A DNA stretch of 64,000 bases from Lachnospiraceae bacterium (GTDB taxonomy: Bacteria > Bacillota > Clostridia > Lachnospirales > Lachnospiraceae). Below, piece by piece: positions 36,517 through 45,636 of this stretch. The stretch is taken from positions 1 to 64,000 of the forward strand of contig CAADSM010000152.1 of the NCBI GenBank assembly GCA_900751785.1, given 5' to 3'. Below the pieces are notes generated by a model. That model was given only the letters and a program-made list of their open reading frames with translations, ran no database searches and was not told the origin of the DNA. The translations under genes were made by a program, and so were the position numbers. Position 1 is the stretch's first letter. Each line of letters begins with the position of its first letter.

Positions 36517-37992
36517 TCATCCTTCCTTTTTATTCATATAATCCGACGGACTTTCTCCCTCATACTTCAAAAAGACGTGGGTAAAATATGCCGGGTCCTC
36601 GATCCCGACCATTTTCCCTACTTCGTAGACTTTGTACTGTCCGGTCTCCAGCATTTCCTTTGCCTTTTTAATCCGAAATCTATTGATCGCATCCGTCACT
36701 GTATTTCCTGTTTCTTTCTTATAGACCCGGCTTAAATAACTGCTGTTGACAAAAAGCTCCCGGCTGATATCTTTCAGGCTCAGCTTTCTCTGGTAAGACC
36801 GCTCTATAATACCGTCCACCTTTCGCACCAGGCTGTTCTGCCCTTTTCCTTCTACCGAGAGGAAGGAAGCAATCCCTAAGCAGGTGTCTCTCATCACGTC
36901 GCACAGCGCCGCCTTTGTTCTGCTCTTGTATACTGCATTCAAAACACTCTCCGGGGAAAGCACCTTTTCCCCATGAGATGCAGTTCTGATCTTCCGCAGA
37001 AGATAGGATATTACTGCATGAGTATCTGACCGGCACTGCTCGATCGGCCGATCAGGCTTTTTCAGATATTCCTTGTACTCATCTTCTTTTTTCTTCAGTT
37101 CCTCCTCTCGTCCGCTCCTCAGTGCAATATAGAGACTTCTCATATAACTGTCTATGTCGCCGTCATCAGCCCACCCACAGATATATTCCTGCTGTCCGCC
37201 GCCTATATTGACCGGTTCTTCATCCGTATATATATCGGAGAGACTGCGCAGGGCTTTCTTTTTCCCTTGAGACATACACTCCTCATTCTTCACAGGATCG
37301 CTGACACCGATCCTGAGCCTTACATTCTGAAAGGTTTCTGCAAGAGACACCAATTTTTCCAGCCTTCTCTTAAACCAAAGATCTGATCCTGTTTTTTCTC
37401 CATCCTCAACTATAATAAGGAGCAGCTCGCTTTCATCGGCAAGCAGCACCGCATCCCTGTCCTGAAATGTCCCTGCTACAAGATCTTCCAGATTTTTTCT
37501 GATGCTGTCCAGATCATACTGCTCCGCGTTCTTTACTTCGCAGGCGCATACGCGGCACACGCCCTGACGGATAAAAAAATCCTTTTTCTCTCCGCCTCCC
37601 TCTCTGCCTTCCTCCTCCCACTGTTTTACGATCCTTCTCACCGATCTCGGCAGTTCAGAAAAAAACTCATTTTTAATGACAAAGTCTGCCACCTGACATT
37701 TGATTGCCTGCTGCGCATACGCAAAGTCGCTGTAGGCTGTCAGGATAATCACTTTTATATCAGGATATCTATCGCGCAGTATCCCCGCCAATTCCATTCC
37801 ATCCATGACAGGCATCTTTATATCTGTTATAACGAGATCGATCTTCTCCTCTCCCTCTTCCAGATACTGAAGCACCTGCTCCCCGTTCCTCATGGAAGCG
37901 CATACACGGCATCCCATCTCTTCCCATTCGATCAGTTCTCTAATACCTTCTCTGATATTCTTTTCATCGTCCGCCACAAGAATATTATACAT
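36517..37992 (-). CDS. Response regulator, AraC-type (YesN family)
   Basis: The 491-residue cytoplasmic regulator has an N-terminal receiver domain (VADDEKNIREGIREL; phospho-acceptor aspartate in DLVITDIKMPVMDGME; switch threonine in LTAYSDFAYAQQAIK). A long central region of unknown fold follows, and the C-terminal AraC double helix-turn-helix (KDISRELFVNSSYLSRVYKKETG and GIEDPAYFTHVFLKYEG) binds DNA. The start is taken as ATG at 37992; a GTG three codons earlier is also possible. It overlaps the kinase gene by eight bases. As in other YesMN systems, it is expected to activate the neighbouring sugar operon. Confidence 0.93.
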   Translation of the reverse strand: MYNILVADDEKNIREGIRELIEWEEMGCRVCASMRNGEQVLQYLEEGEEKIDLVITDIKMPVMDGMELAGILRDRYPDIKVIILTAYSDFAYAQQAIKCQVADFVIKNEFFSELPRSVRRIVKQWEEEGREGGGEKKDFFIRQGVCRVCACEVKNAEQYDLDSIRKNLEDLVAGTFQDRDAVLLADESELLLIIVEDGEKTGSDLWFKRRLEKLVSLAETFQNVRLRIGVSDPVKNEECMSQGKKKALRSLSDIYTDEEPVNIGGGQQEYICGWADDGDIDSYMRSLYIALRSGREEELKKKEDEYKEYLKKPDRPIEQCRSDTHAVISYLLRKIRTASHGEKVLSPESVLNAVYKSRTKAALCDVMRDTCLGIASFLSVEGKGQNSLVRKVDGIIERSYQRKLSLKDISRELFVNSSYLSRVYKKETGNTVTDAINRFRIKKAKEMLETGQYKVYEVGKMVGIEDPAYFTHVFLKYEGESPSDYMNKKEG

Positions 37993-39808
37993 TCTGATCA
38001 CTCTCCTTTATCGGTATTCTTATCCGGATGACAGTTCCCTTATTAATTTCACTCTTTATATCTATTCCATATTTTTCGCCATAAATGTGTCTGATCCTGA
38101 GATCCACGTTACGAAGCCCTATTTTTTCTCTTGACTGGCGGATTCCGTCCTCTTCCTTTTCCGCTTCCATTGAAAGACGATATTTTTCCACATCAAATCC
38201 GACTCCATTGTCCTCTACTTCAGCTGTCAGGATTTCTCCCTCTTTCTTCAAAGTAATCTTAATGCGCCCCTGACTCTCCGTATTCTCAATACCATGGATC
38301 ACTGCATTTTCTACGATCGGTTCGATCACAAATTTGGGAATCATACACTCTTTCAGAGAATCGTCTTCTATGACGACTTCATAAGATATCCTGTCGTCGA
38401 AGCGCATCTTCTGCAGATAAAGATAAAATTCGGCATATTCCAGTTCTTCCCGCACGGTGATCATTTCGATATTATTTGTATAAATACTTGCTCTGAGAAG
38501 AGACGACAATGTGGAAACCATATGATAGATCGTCTCATCCTTACACCGCTTTGCCTTGATCTGGATCGTCAGCAGTACATTAAACAGAAAGTGCGGATTC
38601 ATCTGATGCTGAAGAAATCGGATCTCCATTTCATTCAGGAGTATCTGTGATTCGTATTTATTCTGGATCAATTCCTTGATCTCCGCGGTCATTTGATTAA
38701 ATGCTTCTCCCAGACGGTCTATCTCGGGATCCTTATATTTACGGATCTTTACATCATAATTTTTTCTACGCACACTGTTCATAGCCCAGACAAATTCGTC
38801 CAGGAAACGGGTTGTCCGAAGTCCGATCAGCACTGCCGACAAAAGGCAGACCACGATCAATCCGATGCACAATGCCACATACGGCCTGATTCCTTCTAGC
38901 ACCTGCGTTGCCAGCATATTCTTCGGATAGAGATGGACAAGTCTCATCCCGGAATCTTCCATATATTCCGAATCTATCAGATACTTTCCATCCAATTCAA
39001 CTTCGCTGCTGTTATTTTCTATCCCCTTGACCAGCGCCTTATCCAGATATTGACCAATCTCCTTCTCCATGTTGCTGGAAAGTACCCTGTTTTCTTCATC
39101 CACGAGATATACGACCGCTCCCTCGTTCTGAAGGAGATGCTTGTATTTTTTATAAATATCCCTCTCATTCGTTGCCACCATAATGATAAGCTGATCGCCG
39201 TCATCAAAGTAGGATTTCATCCTGCGCGCATGAAAGATCGCATTTTCCGGCTCGGTGACCAGCTGCGAATAGATATAAGTATCACCGTCTGTCTCAAGCT
39301 CATCGTAAGCTTTCTGCGCGCCGCTCCGTATCCGCCCTTCTCCCACAGACTGGATATCCGCATATTCCAGCATGCTGTCTCCGATAAAAACAGCGGCATA
39401 CTCAACAACATTAAGCTTTTTGGCATTGCTGTATATGAGAAGCCTCTGCAGTTCACTGTTAAATTCCGTCTTTCTCAAGTAATATTCCGGATTTTCCTGA
39501 TCATAATAATGACCGTCGTCAAGCCACTTCTGTACCCCTTCGCTGGCCGCGAGTTCCAGGACAAGATTTTCTGCCACCAGAAAAGACTGGTCAAGAGAAT
39601 CCGAAAGCGCCGCCACTGTTGTCGCAATATTCTTTGACAGGCTTTCCTTTGTACTGTTATAGACGTTTACAAACATAGTTATCCCCAGCAGCGACATACT
39701 TATGAACATTGCTCCCGCAAAAAGAAAAATCAATTTGTCACGCAGTGACAGCGAAGTAATCTTTTTCCTGGTAAAACGTCTTGTCCCTCCGGTATTCTTT
39801 TCTCTCAT
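37985..39808 (-). CDS. Sensor histidine kinase (YesM family)
   Basis: The 607-residue membrane kinase has one transmembrane helix near residues 25-50, a large extracellular sensor region (about 50-300), a second transmembrane helix (about 303-325) and a HAMP linker. The phospho-acceptor histidine is in QHQMNPHFLFNVLLTIQ, and the ATP-binding domain carries NAVIHGIENTESQGRI and DNGVGFD. This is the His_kinase/HATPase pattern of sensors linked to AraC-type regulators. GAGGAGG precedes the ATG at 39808. The signal is probably the sugar taken up by the next operon. Confidence 0.94.
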   Translation of the reverse strand: MREKNTGGTRRFTRKKITSLSLRDKLIFLFAGAMFISMSLLGITMFVNVYNSTKESLSKNIATTVAALSDSLDQSFLVAENLVLELAASEGVQKWLDDGHYYDQENPEYYLRKTEFNSELQRLLIYSNAKKLNVVEYAAVFIGDSMLEYADIQSVGEGRIRSGAQKAYDELETDGDTYIYSQLVTEPENAIFHARRMKSYFDDGDQLIIMVATNERDIYKKYKHLLQNEGAVVYLVDEENRVLSSNMEKEIGQYLDKALVKGIENNSSEVELDGKYLIDSEYMEDSGMRLVHLYPKNMLATQVLEGIRPYVALCIGLIVVCLLSAVLIGLRTTRFLDEFVWAMNSVRRKNYDVKIRKYKDPEIDRLGEAFNQMTAEIKELIQNKYESQILLNEMEIRFLQHQMNPHFLFNVLLTIQIKAKRCKDETIYHMVSTLSSLLRASIYTNNIEMITVREELEYAEFYLYLQKMRFDDRISYEVVIEDDSLKECMIPKFVIEPIVENAVIHGIENTESQGRIKITLKKEGEILTAEVEDNGVGFDVEKYRLSMEAEKEEDGIRQSREKIGLRNVDLRIRHIYGEKYGIDIKSEINKGTVIRIRIPIKESDQNV

Positions 39809-39869
39809 AGCTTATCCTCCTCGCATCATCATGTCTGTACTCTGTTGTCATATCCTGGATTTCCCCGCA

Positions 39870-39914
39870 AAAACAAAAAAACACCTGAACTTCTCTTTCA
39901 AGAAATTCAGGTGT
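39870..39914 (-). terminator. Terminator downstream of tRNA-Gly
   Basis: A 14-base stem with one G-U pair (39901-39914 with 39881-39894) is followed on the minus strand by TTTTTTGTTTT. It begins seven bases past the tRNA. Confidence 0.9.
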
Positions 39915-39920
39915 TTGAAG

Positions 39921-39993
39921 AGCGACAGACGGGGCTCGAACCCGCGACCCCGACCTTGGCAAGGTCGTACTCTACCAACTGAGCCACTGTCGC
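39921..39993 (-). tRNA. tRNA-Gly, anticodon GCC
   Basis: The 73-base cloverleaf has acceptor stem GCGACAG/CTGTCGC with discriminator U, D-arm GGCTCAGTTGGTAGAG, anticodon arm CGACC TTGCCAA GGTCG with anticodon GCC (39958-39960), and T-arm GCGGGTTCGAGCCCCGT. The 3' CCA is not encoded and must be added by a nucleotidyltransferase. A terminator follows. Confidence 0.97.
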
Positions 39994-40221
39994 ATTTCCT
40001 GTGTTCCGTCAACCGGAACAATAAGTACTATACTACACTCCTATATAAAAGTCAACACTTTTTTTAAATTTTTTTCATGTTTAATTTCATAATCAAAATC
40101 AGGCGCTTGTAACAGCTATGGACATCCGTTATAATGTAGAGGCGGGACCGATCTCGGCGCAGAGCGTAAGCGAATCTGCCGCAGGCGGTCACGTGGAAAA
40201 ATCGGAGAGGAGCTTAAGATC

Positions 40222-40500
40222 ATGAAGTTTATATATCCTGCTGTTTTTCGACAGACAGAATCCGGAGGCTACAGGGCATGGTTCCCGGATCTGGAATGCT
40301 GCGAGGCATCCGGCGAGACGCTGGATGATGCCATCGAGAATGCCAACGAGGCGGCGCGCACATGGCTCACTGTAGAGCTGGAGGAAGACGAACCGCTTCT
40401 TCCTTATGTCTCAGATCATGAGGACATCGAGACAGAGGAGGGCGACATCATCCGCAATATTTCCGTAAACATCCGCTTTTACGAAGGATGGGACGAATAA
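40222..40500 (+). CDS. HicB-like protein, no HicA partner
   Basis: The 92-residue protein has the HicB-type RNase H-like partial fold, with FIYPAVFRQTESGGYRAWFP at residues 3-22 followed by ECCEASGETLDDAIENANEA. The C-terminal DNA-binding part of typical HicB antitoxins is not obvious. No HicA toxin ORF lies on either side: the tRNA is upstream and the ABC transporter, on the opposite strand, is downstream. HicB-like proteins without HicA are common in Firmicutes, where their role is unclear. GGAGAGGAG precedes the ATG, and a terminator follows. Confidence 0.82.
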   Translation: MKFIYPAVFRQTESGGYRAWFPDLECCEASGETLDDAIENANEAARTWLTVELEEDEPLLPYVSDHEDIETEEGDIIRNISVNIRFYEGWDE

Positions 40501-40503
40501 GTT

Positions 40504-40550
40504 CGAAACGGCTGTGGCAGGATCTGCTGCAGCCGTTTCGCTGTCTTTTT
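40504..40550 (+). terminator. Terminator after the HicB-like gene
   Basis: An 11-base stem (40504-40514 with 40530-40540) is followed by CTGTCTTTTT on the plus strand, four bases after the HicB-like stop codon. Confidence 0.85.
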
Positions 40551-40581
40551 ACGTTCTTCTTCGGAACAGATGGTCTGCCCT

Positions 40582-41355
40582 TCAGTTCCCGCATTCAATA
40601 CTGATCTCGTTGAACTTGTCAAGGATATCATCCACCAGAAGCTCCGCCTTCTCTTTCCCCGCAAGGTCCATCACGACCTCCCCCTGATGCATCATCAGGA
40701 GCCGGCTGCCGTACTCCACCGCATAGCGCAGATTATGGGTCACCATGATCGTCGTCAGCTTCTTTTCCTTTACGATCTTATCTGTAAGCTCCATGATCAG
40801 CTCTGCCGTCTTCGGATCCAGGGCGGCTGTATGCTCATCCAGGATCAGGAAATCAATCGGCGTCATAGTCGCCATGAGAAGCGCGATCGCCTGGCGCTGT
40901 CCCCCAGACAGGGATCCCACTCTGATATCCATCTTATCCTCAAGACCGAGGCCGAGCTGACTGAGCATCTCACGGTAGTGCTCCCTCCTGCCCCTGTTGA
41001 TCCCCCGGCTCAATCCGTAGAATTTTCCTTTGTTGTCCGCAAGAGACATATTTTCAAGGATCGTCATAGACGGACAGGTCCCCATCGCCGGGTTCTGATA
41101 TACCCGGCCGATCGAGCGGTTTCTCTTAAATTCCTTTTTATTCGTGATGTCTTCGCCGTTCATAATGATCTGCCCTGCATCCGCCGGAATGCTCCCGCAG
41201 AGGATATTGAGCATGGACGTCTTCCCCGATCCGTTGCTCCCGACGACCGAGACGAACTCCCCGTCGTTGATCTTCAGATTGAAATTTTCAAAAAGGCACA
41301 TCTCATTTACCGTGCCCGGATTATAGTATTTATCAATTCCCTTGAACTCAAGCAT
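40582..41355 (-). CDS. trpZ: ABC transporter ATP-binding protein, tryptophan-uptake type
   Basis: The 257-residue ATPase has Walker A SVVGSNGSGKTSMLNIL, signature GSLSGGQRQAIALLMA, Walker B DFLILDEHTAALDPK and the H-loop MVTHNLR. It is the third gene of a binding protein-permease-ATPase cluster whose T-box leader reads Trp. In other Firmicutes a cluster of this kind (TrpXYZ) is proposed to import tryptophan. The name depends on the T-box inference. Eight bases overlap the permease gene. Confidence 0.88.
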   Translation of the reverse strand: MLEFKGIDKYYNPGTVNEMCLFENFNLKINDGEFVSVVGSNGSGKTSMLNILCGSIPADAGQIIMNGEDITNKKEFKRNRSIGRVYQNPAMGTCPSMTILENMSLADNKGKFYGLSRGINRGRREHYREMLSQLGLGLEDKMDIRVGSLSGGQRQAIALLMATMTPIDFLILDEHTAALDPKTAELIMELTDKIVKEKKLTTIMVTHNLRYAVEYGSRLLMMHQGEVVMDLAGKEKAELLVDDILDKFNEISIECGN

Positions 41356-42229
41356 TTTTCTTCACCTTCTTCCTGCGCTCCATACCGATGATCAGGATGA
41401 TCAGGAACAGGACCGCTGTGATCAGTTTCATATCCTGCGGCTCGAAGAACTTCAGCGCCGCCGCTACACAGGCTTTGTAGATCACAGAACCGATCAGCAC
41501 CGCCGTAGTCGCTTTCATAAACGTCAGCTTCTTAAACAGGCTCGTTCCGATGATCACGCTGGCAAGCCCGATCACGATCGCGCCGGTACCGCTGGAGATC
41601 TCGAACACCTTCTGTTCCTGGCAGAAAATGCAGCCTGCCAGGGATACAAGCCCGTTGGCAATGGCAAGCCCGAGGATCTTCACATTGCCCTGATCTTTTG
41701 CCAGTGATGTGACGAGCACGTCATTGTCGCCCGCCGCGCGGAGCAGGAAGCCTGACTTTGTCTTGAGGTAAAGATCCAGGAGAACCTTGCTGACCACTGT
41801 GATGACAAGCACGATGATCAATATCTTATACGTGCCCAGGCTTCCCTGGAAAATCCCGTTGGTAAATGAATTTTCGAAAATACTGTCTTCTCCGAAAATC
41901 GGCACGTTCGCCGTGCCGGCAAGACGGAGGTTGATCGTCCAGAGCGCGGTCATCATAATGATTCCCGACAGCAGATCACGCACCTTGAACTTCACATGGA
42001 TCAGCCCCGTACAGACGCCTGCCGCCGCGCCGATCAGAAAGGATGCGGGCAGCGTGAGATAGGGATTCACCCCATTTGTTATCATCGTCGCTGTGAGAGC
42101 CGCCCCAAGCGGGAAGCTGCCGTCCACGGTCAGATCCGGGAAATCCAGGATCTTATATGTGATATACACTCCAAGCGCAAGGATCCCGTAGATCAGTCCC
42201 TGCTCTAAAATTGTTACATAGATACCCAT
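41348..42229 (-). CDS. trpY: ABC transporter permease, tryptophan-uptake type
   Basis: The 293-residue inner-membrane protein starts MGIYVTILEQGLIYGILALG (ATG at 42229, GGAGG eight bases before it) and resembles branched-chain-type (LivH/BPD_2) permeases: ILDFPDLTVDGSFPLGAA and ASVIIGTSLFKKLTFMKAT are family-like. It overlaps the ATPase gene by eight bases. A 123-base gap separates it from the binding protein gene. The substrate is inferred from the UGG-reading T-box. Confidence 0.87.
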   Translation of the reverse strand: MGIYVTILEQGLIYGILALGVYITYKILDFPDLTVDGSFPLGAALTATMITNGVNPYLTLPASFLIGAAAGVCTGLIHVKFKVRDLLSGIIMMTALWTINLRLAGTANVPIFGEDSIFENSFTNGIFQGSLGTYKILIIVLVITVVSKVLLDLYLKTKSGFLLRAAGDNDVLVTSLAKDQGNVKILGLAIANGLVSLAGCIFCQEQKVFEISSGTGAIVIGLASVIIGTSLFKKLTFMKATTAVLIGSVIYKACVAAALKFFEPQDMKLITAVLFLIILIIGMERRKKVKKNA

Positions 42230-42352
42230 AAATATGCCTCCGGTCATCCGCCCGCCGGGCGGGCTGTCATTTCATACTTTACTGGCAGACACTCTCATCT
42301 GCCGGTATTTTCCCTCTTACTGTCTGTTATGTACCTGTTCACAGTAACTCTG

Positions 42353-43372
42353 TTATTCTCCGATACTGTCAAAGCTCTCGACTGCTGTTGACAGAAGCTC
42401 CTCATCGATTGTGATCCCGAACTGCTCTGCCACTGCCAGGTTCACATAGAATCCCGGTTCACTGATCGTCTCGAAGTTCATCTCAGACGCTTCTGCCTCT
42501 CCCTTCAGGATCTTTGCCGCCATTCTTCCGGTCTGTTTTCCGAGCTCGATATAGTCAAGTCCTTCCGCCGCAAGGCAGCCTTTTCTCACCTGCTCGATCT
42601 CGCTTCCGAATACCGGAATGTTCTGCTCGTTTGCCTTGTCAAGGATCGTTGCCAGAGAATTGACCACTGTATTGTCTGTCAGATTGGTCAGGCAGTCCAC
42701 CTCTGAGAGAAGATTATCCGCCGCAAGGGAAATGTCTGCTGTCTGTGTCACACCCGACTCCACGATAGTAAATCCGTAATCTCCCGCCAGCTCCTTATAT
42801 GTCTCCAAAGCGGAAACGGAGTTCACCTCACTTGTGGTGTACATGATACCGATCTTCTCTGCATCCGGCAGGATCGCCCGGATCATCTCAAGCTGCTCCT
42901 TAATAGGAAGCTCGTCGCTTGTTCCCGTCACATTTCCGACAGGGGTGCCGTCCTCATCTGCAAGCTTTGCAGCGAGCGGGTCCGTCACAGCCGTGTAGAC
43001 GACCGGGATATCTGTGTTCATGGCGGACACATAGGCTGCCTCCGCACTGGGCGTTGCGATCGCACAGACCATATCCACGCTGTCAGATACAAAACCATCT
43101 GAGATCTGTCTTGCCGTTCCCGCATCTGATGCGGCATTTCCTTCCTCGATCGTCAGGTTCTCTCCTTCCACGATGCCTTCCTCCGCAAGTCCCTGTATAA
43201 ATCCTTCCCTGCAGTTGTCCAGAGAGCCGTGCTCAGCGAACTGAGAGATCCCGATCGTGTAGGATGTCTCTCCGCTTCCTGAGCCGGAAGAGTCTGCCCC
43301 TGAAGACCCGCACGCCGCGAGGCTCACTGTCATTGCTGCTCCTAAGATTACTGCCAATACTTTCTTTTTCAT
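42353..43372 (-). CDS. trpX: ABC transporter substrate-binding lipoprotein, tryptophan-uptake type
   Basis: The 339-residue lipoprotein starts with MKKKVLAVILGAAM, with lipobox SLAACGSSG. The mature part belongs to the ABC_sub_bind type: YTIGISQFAEHGSLDNCREG, VVYTAVTDPLAAKL and DCLTNLTDNTVVNSLATIL. The ATG at 43372 has AAGGAG seven bases upstream. A longer in-frame reading back to 43507 would run through the T-box terminator and is rejected. This family often lies behind Trp-reading T-boxes, which fits here. Confidence 0.9.
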   Translation of the reverse strand: MKKKVLAVILGAAMTVSLAACGSSGADSSGSGSGETSYTIGISQFAEHGSLDNCREGFIQGLAEEGIVEGENLTIEEGNAASDAGTARQISDGFVSDSVDMVCAIATPSAEAAYVSAMNTDIPVVYTAVTDPLAAKLADEDGTPVGNVTGTSDELPIKEQLEMIRAILPDAEKIGIMYTTSEVNSVSALETYKELAGDYGFTIVESGVTQTADISLAADNLLSEVDCLTNLTDNTVVNSLATILDKANEQNIPVFGSEIEQVRKGCLAAEGLDYIELGKQTGRMAAKILKGEAEASEMNFETISEPGFYVNLAVAEQFGITIDEELLSTAVESFDSIGE

Positions 43373-43491
43373 AATTTTGTTCTCCTTTTTTCTTTTTTCC
43401 AAAAGCAAAGGAGCCGATTCCGGACCGGTCAGCGGATATTTCTTTCCCGCGGAACACTCTGTTTCATAGGGAAGGACGTTTCCTATGAAAC

Positions 43492-43767
43492 AAAAAAACC
43501 GCCTCAAGCATAAAGCTTGAGACGGTAATAAAATCTATTTATTATCGCGGTACCACTCAAATTGACCTGTGTCCACTTTCTCGCGTACTAACATACGCTC
43601 CTGATTGATAACGGGTTCGGTTCCCGGCGGCGCCTACTCTTTTCATTTCAGACCGCCCTCGAAAGTCCATTCAGAATTAAAATCCATACGGCAATCCCAC
43701 CACCTGCCGCTCTCTGTGATTTCTTTTAAGACTTACTCCTCTTTCTCATCGGTTTTTGCTTTTGATG
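43492..43767 (-). ncRNA. T-box leader of the transporter operon, specifier UGG (Trp)
   Basis: The conserved T-box TGAGTGGTACCGCG is at 43546-43559. The terminator (11-base stem, 43515-43525 with 43499-43509, seven Ts) follows. In stem I, GAATGGACTTTCGAG places the codon UGG at 43667-43669 in the specifier position, so tRNA-Trp should control it. The leader ends about 120 bases before the binding-protein gene. Confidence 0.93.
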
Positions 43768-43773
43768 TGTCTT

Positions 43774-43802
43774 ATTCTAGTTGTCCAGGTCAGATTTGTC
43801 AA
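43774..43802 (-). promoter_or_regulatory. Sigma-A promoter of the trp T-box unit
   Basis: Minus strand TTGACA (43802-43797) and TAGAAT (43779-43774) are spaced by 17 bases. Transcription would start near 43767. The promoter sits 41 bases past the aspS stop. Confidence 0.88.
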
Positions 43803-43842
43803 GGACTTTTTTCTCTCGAGTTACTGTGTGACGCTCCCCGCC

Positions 43843-45636
43843 TTACTCTTCCTCTGCCGCGACCTCAAGTCCCAGCTCTTCCAGCTGCTTCGCGTCAGCC
43901 GGCGTCGGCGCCTCTGTCATCAGGCAGGATGCGTCCTTCACCTTCGGGAATGCGATCACGTCACGGATGCTGTCCTGCTTCGCCATGAGCATGACAAGAC
44001 GATCCAGACCGTAGGCAAGCCCTGCGTGCGGCGGCACTCCGTACTTGAACGCCTCGAGCAGGAAGCCGAACTGGCTGTGCGCCTGCTCCTTTGTGAAGCC
44101 CAGTGCCTCGAACATCTTCTCCTGGATGTCGTTCTGATGGATCCTGACGCTTCCTCCGCCGATCTCATTTCCGTTGAGGACGATGTCGTAAGCCTTGGCG
44201 CGCACTTTGCCGAGCTCGCCCTGCTCCAGGAGCGGAAGATCCTCTTCCATCGGCATGGTGAACGGATGATGCATGGCAAGGTAGCGTCCCTGCTCGTCGC
44301 TCCACTCGAACTGCGGGAACTCTGTGATCCATACGAAACGGTATTCATCCTTGTCAAGGAGCTCAAGCTGCTTTGCCAGCTCCACGCGGAGCGCGCCAAG
44401 AGAATCCCAGACGACCTTGTTCTTGTCCGCCGCGAACAGGAGCAGGTCTCCCGGCTCTCCGCCCATGGCAGCGATCAGGTTCTGCATCTCTTCCTCGCTC
44501 ATGAACTTTGCAAAGGAGGATTTCACAGTGCCGTCCTCCTGGATCGCGGCATACGCCAGTCCTTTTGCGCCATAATCTTTTACAAATGCAGTCAGCTTGT
44601 CGATCTTCTTTCTCGGCATCGCGCCCTGTCCCTTTGCATTGATTCCACGCACACTTCCGCCGTTCTCGATAGCTCCCGTGAACACGCCGAAGCCACAGCC
44701 TCTCACCACGTCCGTCACGTCGTTCAGCTCCATGCCAAAGCGCAGGTCCGGCTTGTCCGAACCAAAGCGGTCCATAGCCTCCTGCCAGGTCATCCTCTGG
44801 ATCGGAAGCTGCACGTCAATATTCATTACATCCTTGAACAGTTTTGCAAGGTATCTCTCATTCACATCGATCACATCGTCCACATCGACAAAGGAGAGCT
44901 CCATGTCGATCTGTGTGAACTCCGGCTGTCTGTCTGCGCGCAGATCCTCATCGCGGAAGCATCTCGCGATCTGGATGTAGCGGTCGAACCCGGAGCACAT
45001 CAGGAGCTGCTTATAGAGCTGCGGAGACTGGGGCAGTCCGTAGAAGCAGCCCGGATGGATACGGCTCGGCACAAGATAGTCCCTCGCGCCCTCCGGCGTT
45101 GTCTTGCCCAGCATCGGCGTCTCGATCTCCAGGAATCCCTCTTCTGCGAAGAACTGGCGGGTCAGCGTCATGACCTGGCTCTTCAGCATAAGATTTCTCT
45201 GAAGGTCCGGTCTTCTTAAATCGAGGTAGCGGTATTTCAGACGCACTTCCTCCTTTGTCCTGGAGTTTTCCTCCACCGGGAAGGGCGGAGTCTGAGACTC
45301 GGACAGGATGCGCAGCCCTGACGGAAGGATCTCGATCTCACCTGTCGCGATCTTGTCATTTACCGCACCGGAACGCATTGCCACAGTACCTGTGACAGCC
45401 ACCACGTACTCCGCGCGCAGGCCTGCCGCCTTCTCGAGAAGCGCGGCGTCTGTCTTCCCCTCTTCGCATACGACCTGTATGATCCCAGAGCGGTCGCGCA
45501 CGTCCACAAACACGAGCCCGCCCTTGTTCCTGTTCTTCTGCACCCATCCCATAATGGTGACTGTCTCGCCTGCATTTGCCGCAGACAGCTCACCGCAGCG
45601 GTGCGTCCTCTTTAAACCCTGCATTGATTCAGCCAT
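43843..45636 (-). CDS. aspS: Aspartyl-tRNA synthetase
   Basis: The 597-residue class II synthetase has an N-terminal OB-fold anticodon-binding domain (ETVTIMGWVQKNRNKGGLVFV), motif 1 and motif 2 near GLPQSPQLYKQLLMCSGFDR and IARCFRDEDLRADRQPEFTQ, the bacterial GAD insertion (about 300-400), and motif 3 in GLAYGLDRLVMLMAKQ. The start is ATG at 45636 with GGAGGTG, four bases upstream. Eight bases overlap hisS, the common hisS-aspS pair in Firmicutes. The trp T-box downstream does not control it. Confidence 0.97.
   Translation of the reverse strand: MAESMQGLKRTHRCGELSAANAGETVTIMGWVQKNRNKGGLVFVDVRDRSGIIQVVCEEGKTDAALLEKAAGLRAEYVVAVTGTVAMRSGAVNDKIATGEIEILPSGLRILSESQTPPFPVEENSRTKEEVRLKYRYLDLRRPDLQRNLMLKSQVMTLTRQFFAEEGFLEIETPMLGKTTPEGARDYLVPSRIHPGCFYGLPQSPQLYKQLLMCSGFDRYIQIARCFRDEDLRADRQPEFTQIDMELSFVDVDDVIDVNERYLAKLFKDVMNIDVQLPIQRMTWQEAMDRFGSDKPDLRFGMELNDVTDVVRGCGFGVFTGAIENGGSVRGINAKGQGAMPRKKIDKLTAFVKDYGAKGLAYAAIQEDGTVKSSFAKFMSEEEMQNLIAAMGGEPGDLLLFAADKNKVVWDSLGALRVELAKQLELLDKDEYRFVWITEFPQFEWSDEQGRYLAMHHPFTMPMEEDLPLLEQGELGKVRAKAYDIVLNGNEIGGGSVRIHQNDIQEKMFEALGFTKEQAHSQFGFLLEAFKYGVPPHAGLAYGLDRLVMLMAKQDSIRDVIAFPKVKDASCLMTEAPTPADAKQLEELGLEVAAEEE

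Noticed and set aside
43373-43507. N-terminal extension of the tryptophan-type binding protein
   Set aside because: The extension covers the T-box terminator. The lipoprotein signal starts at 43372, which has its own AAGGAG.
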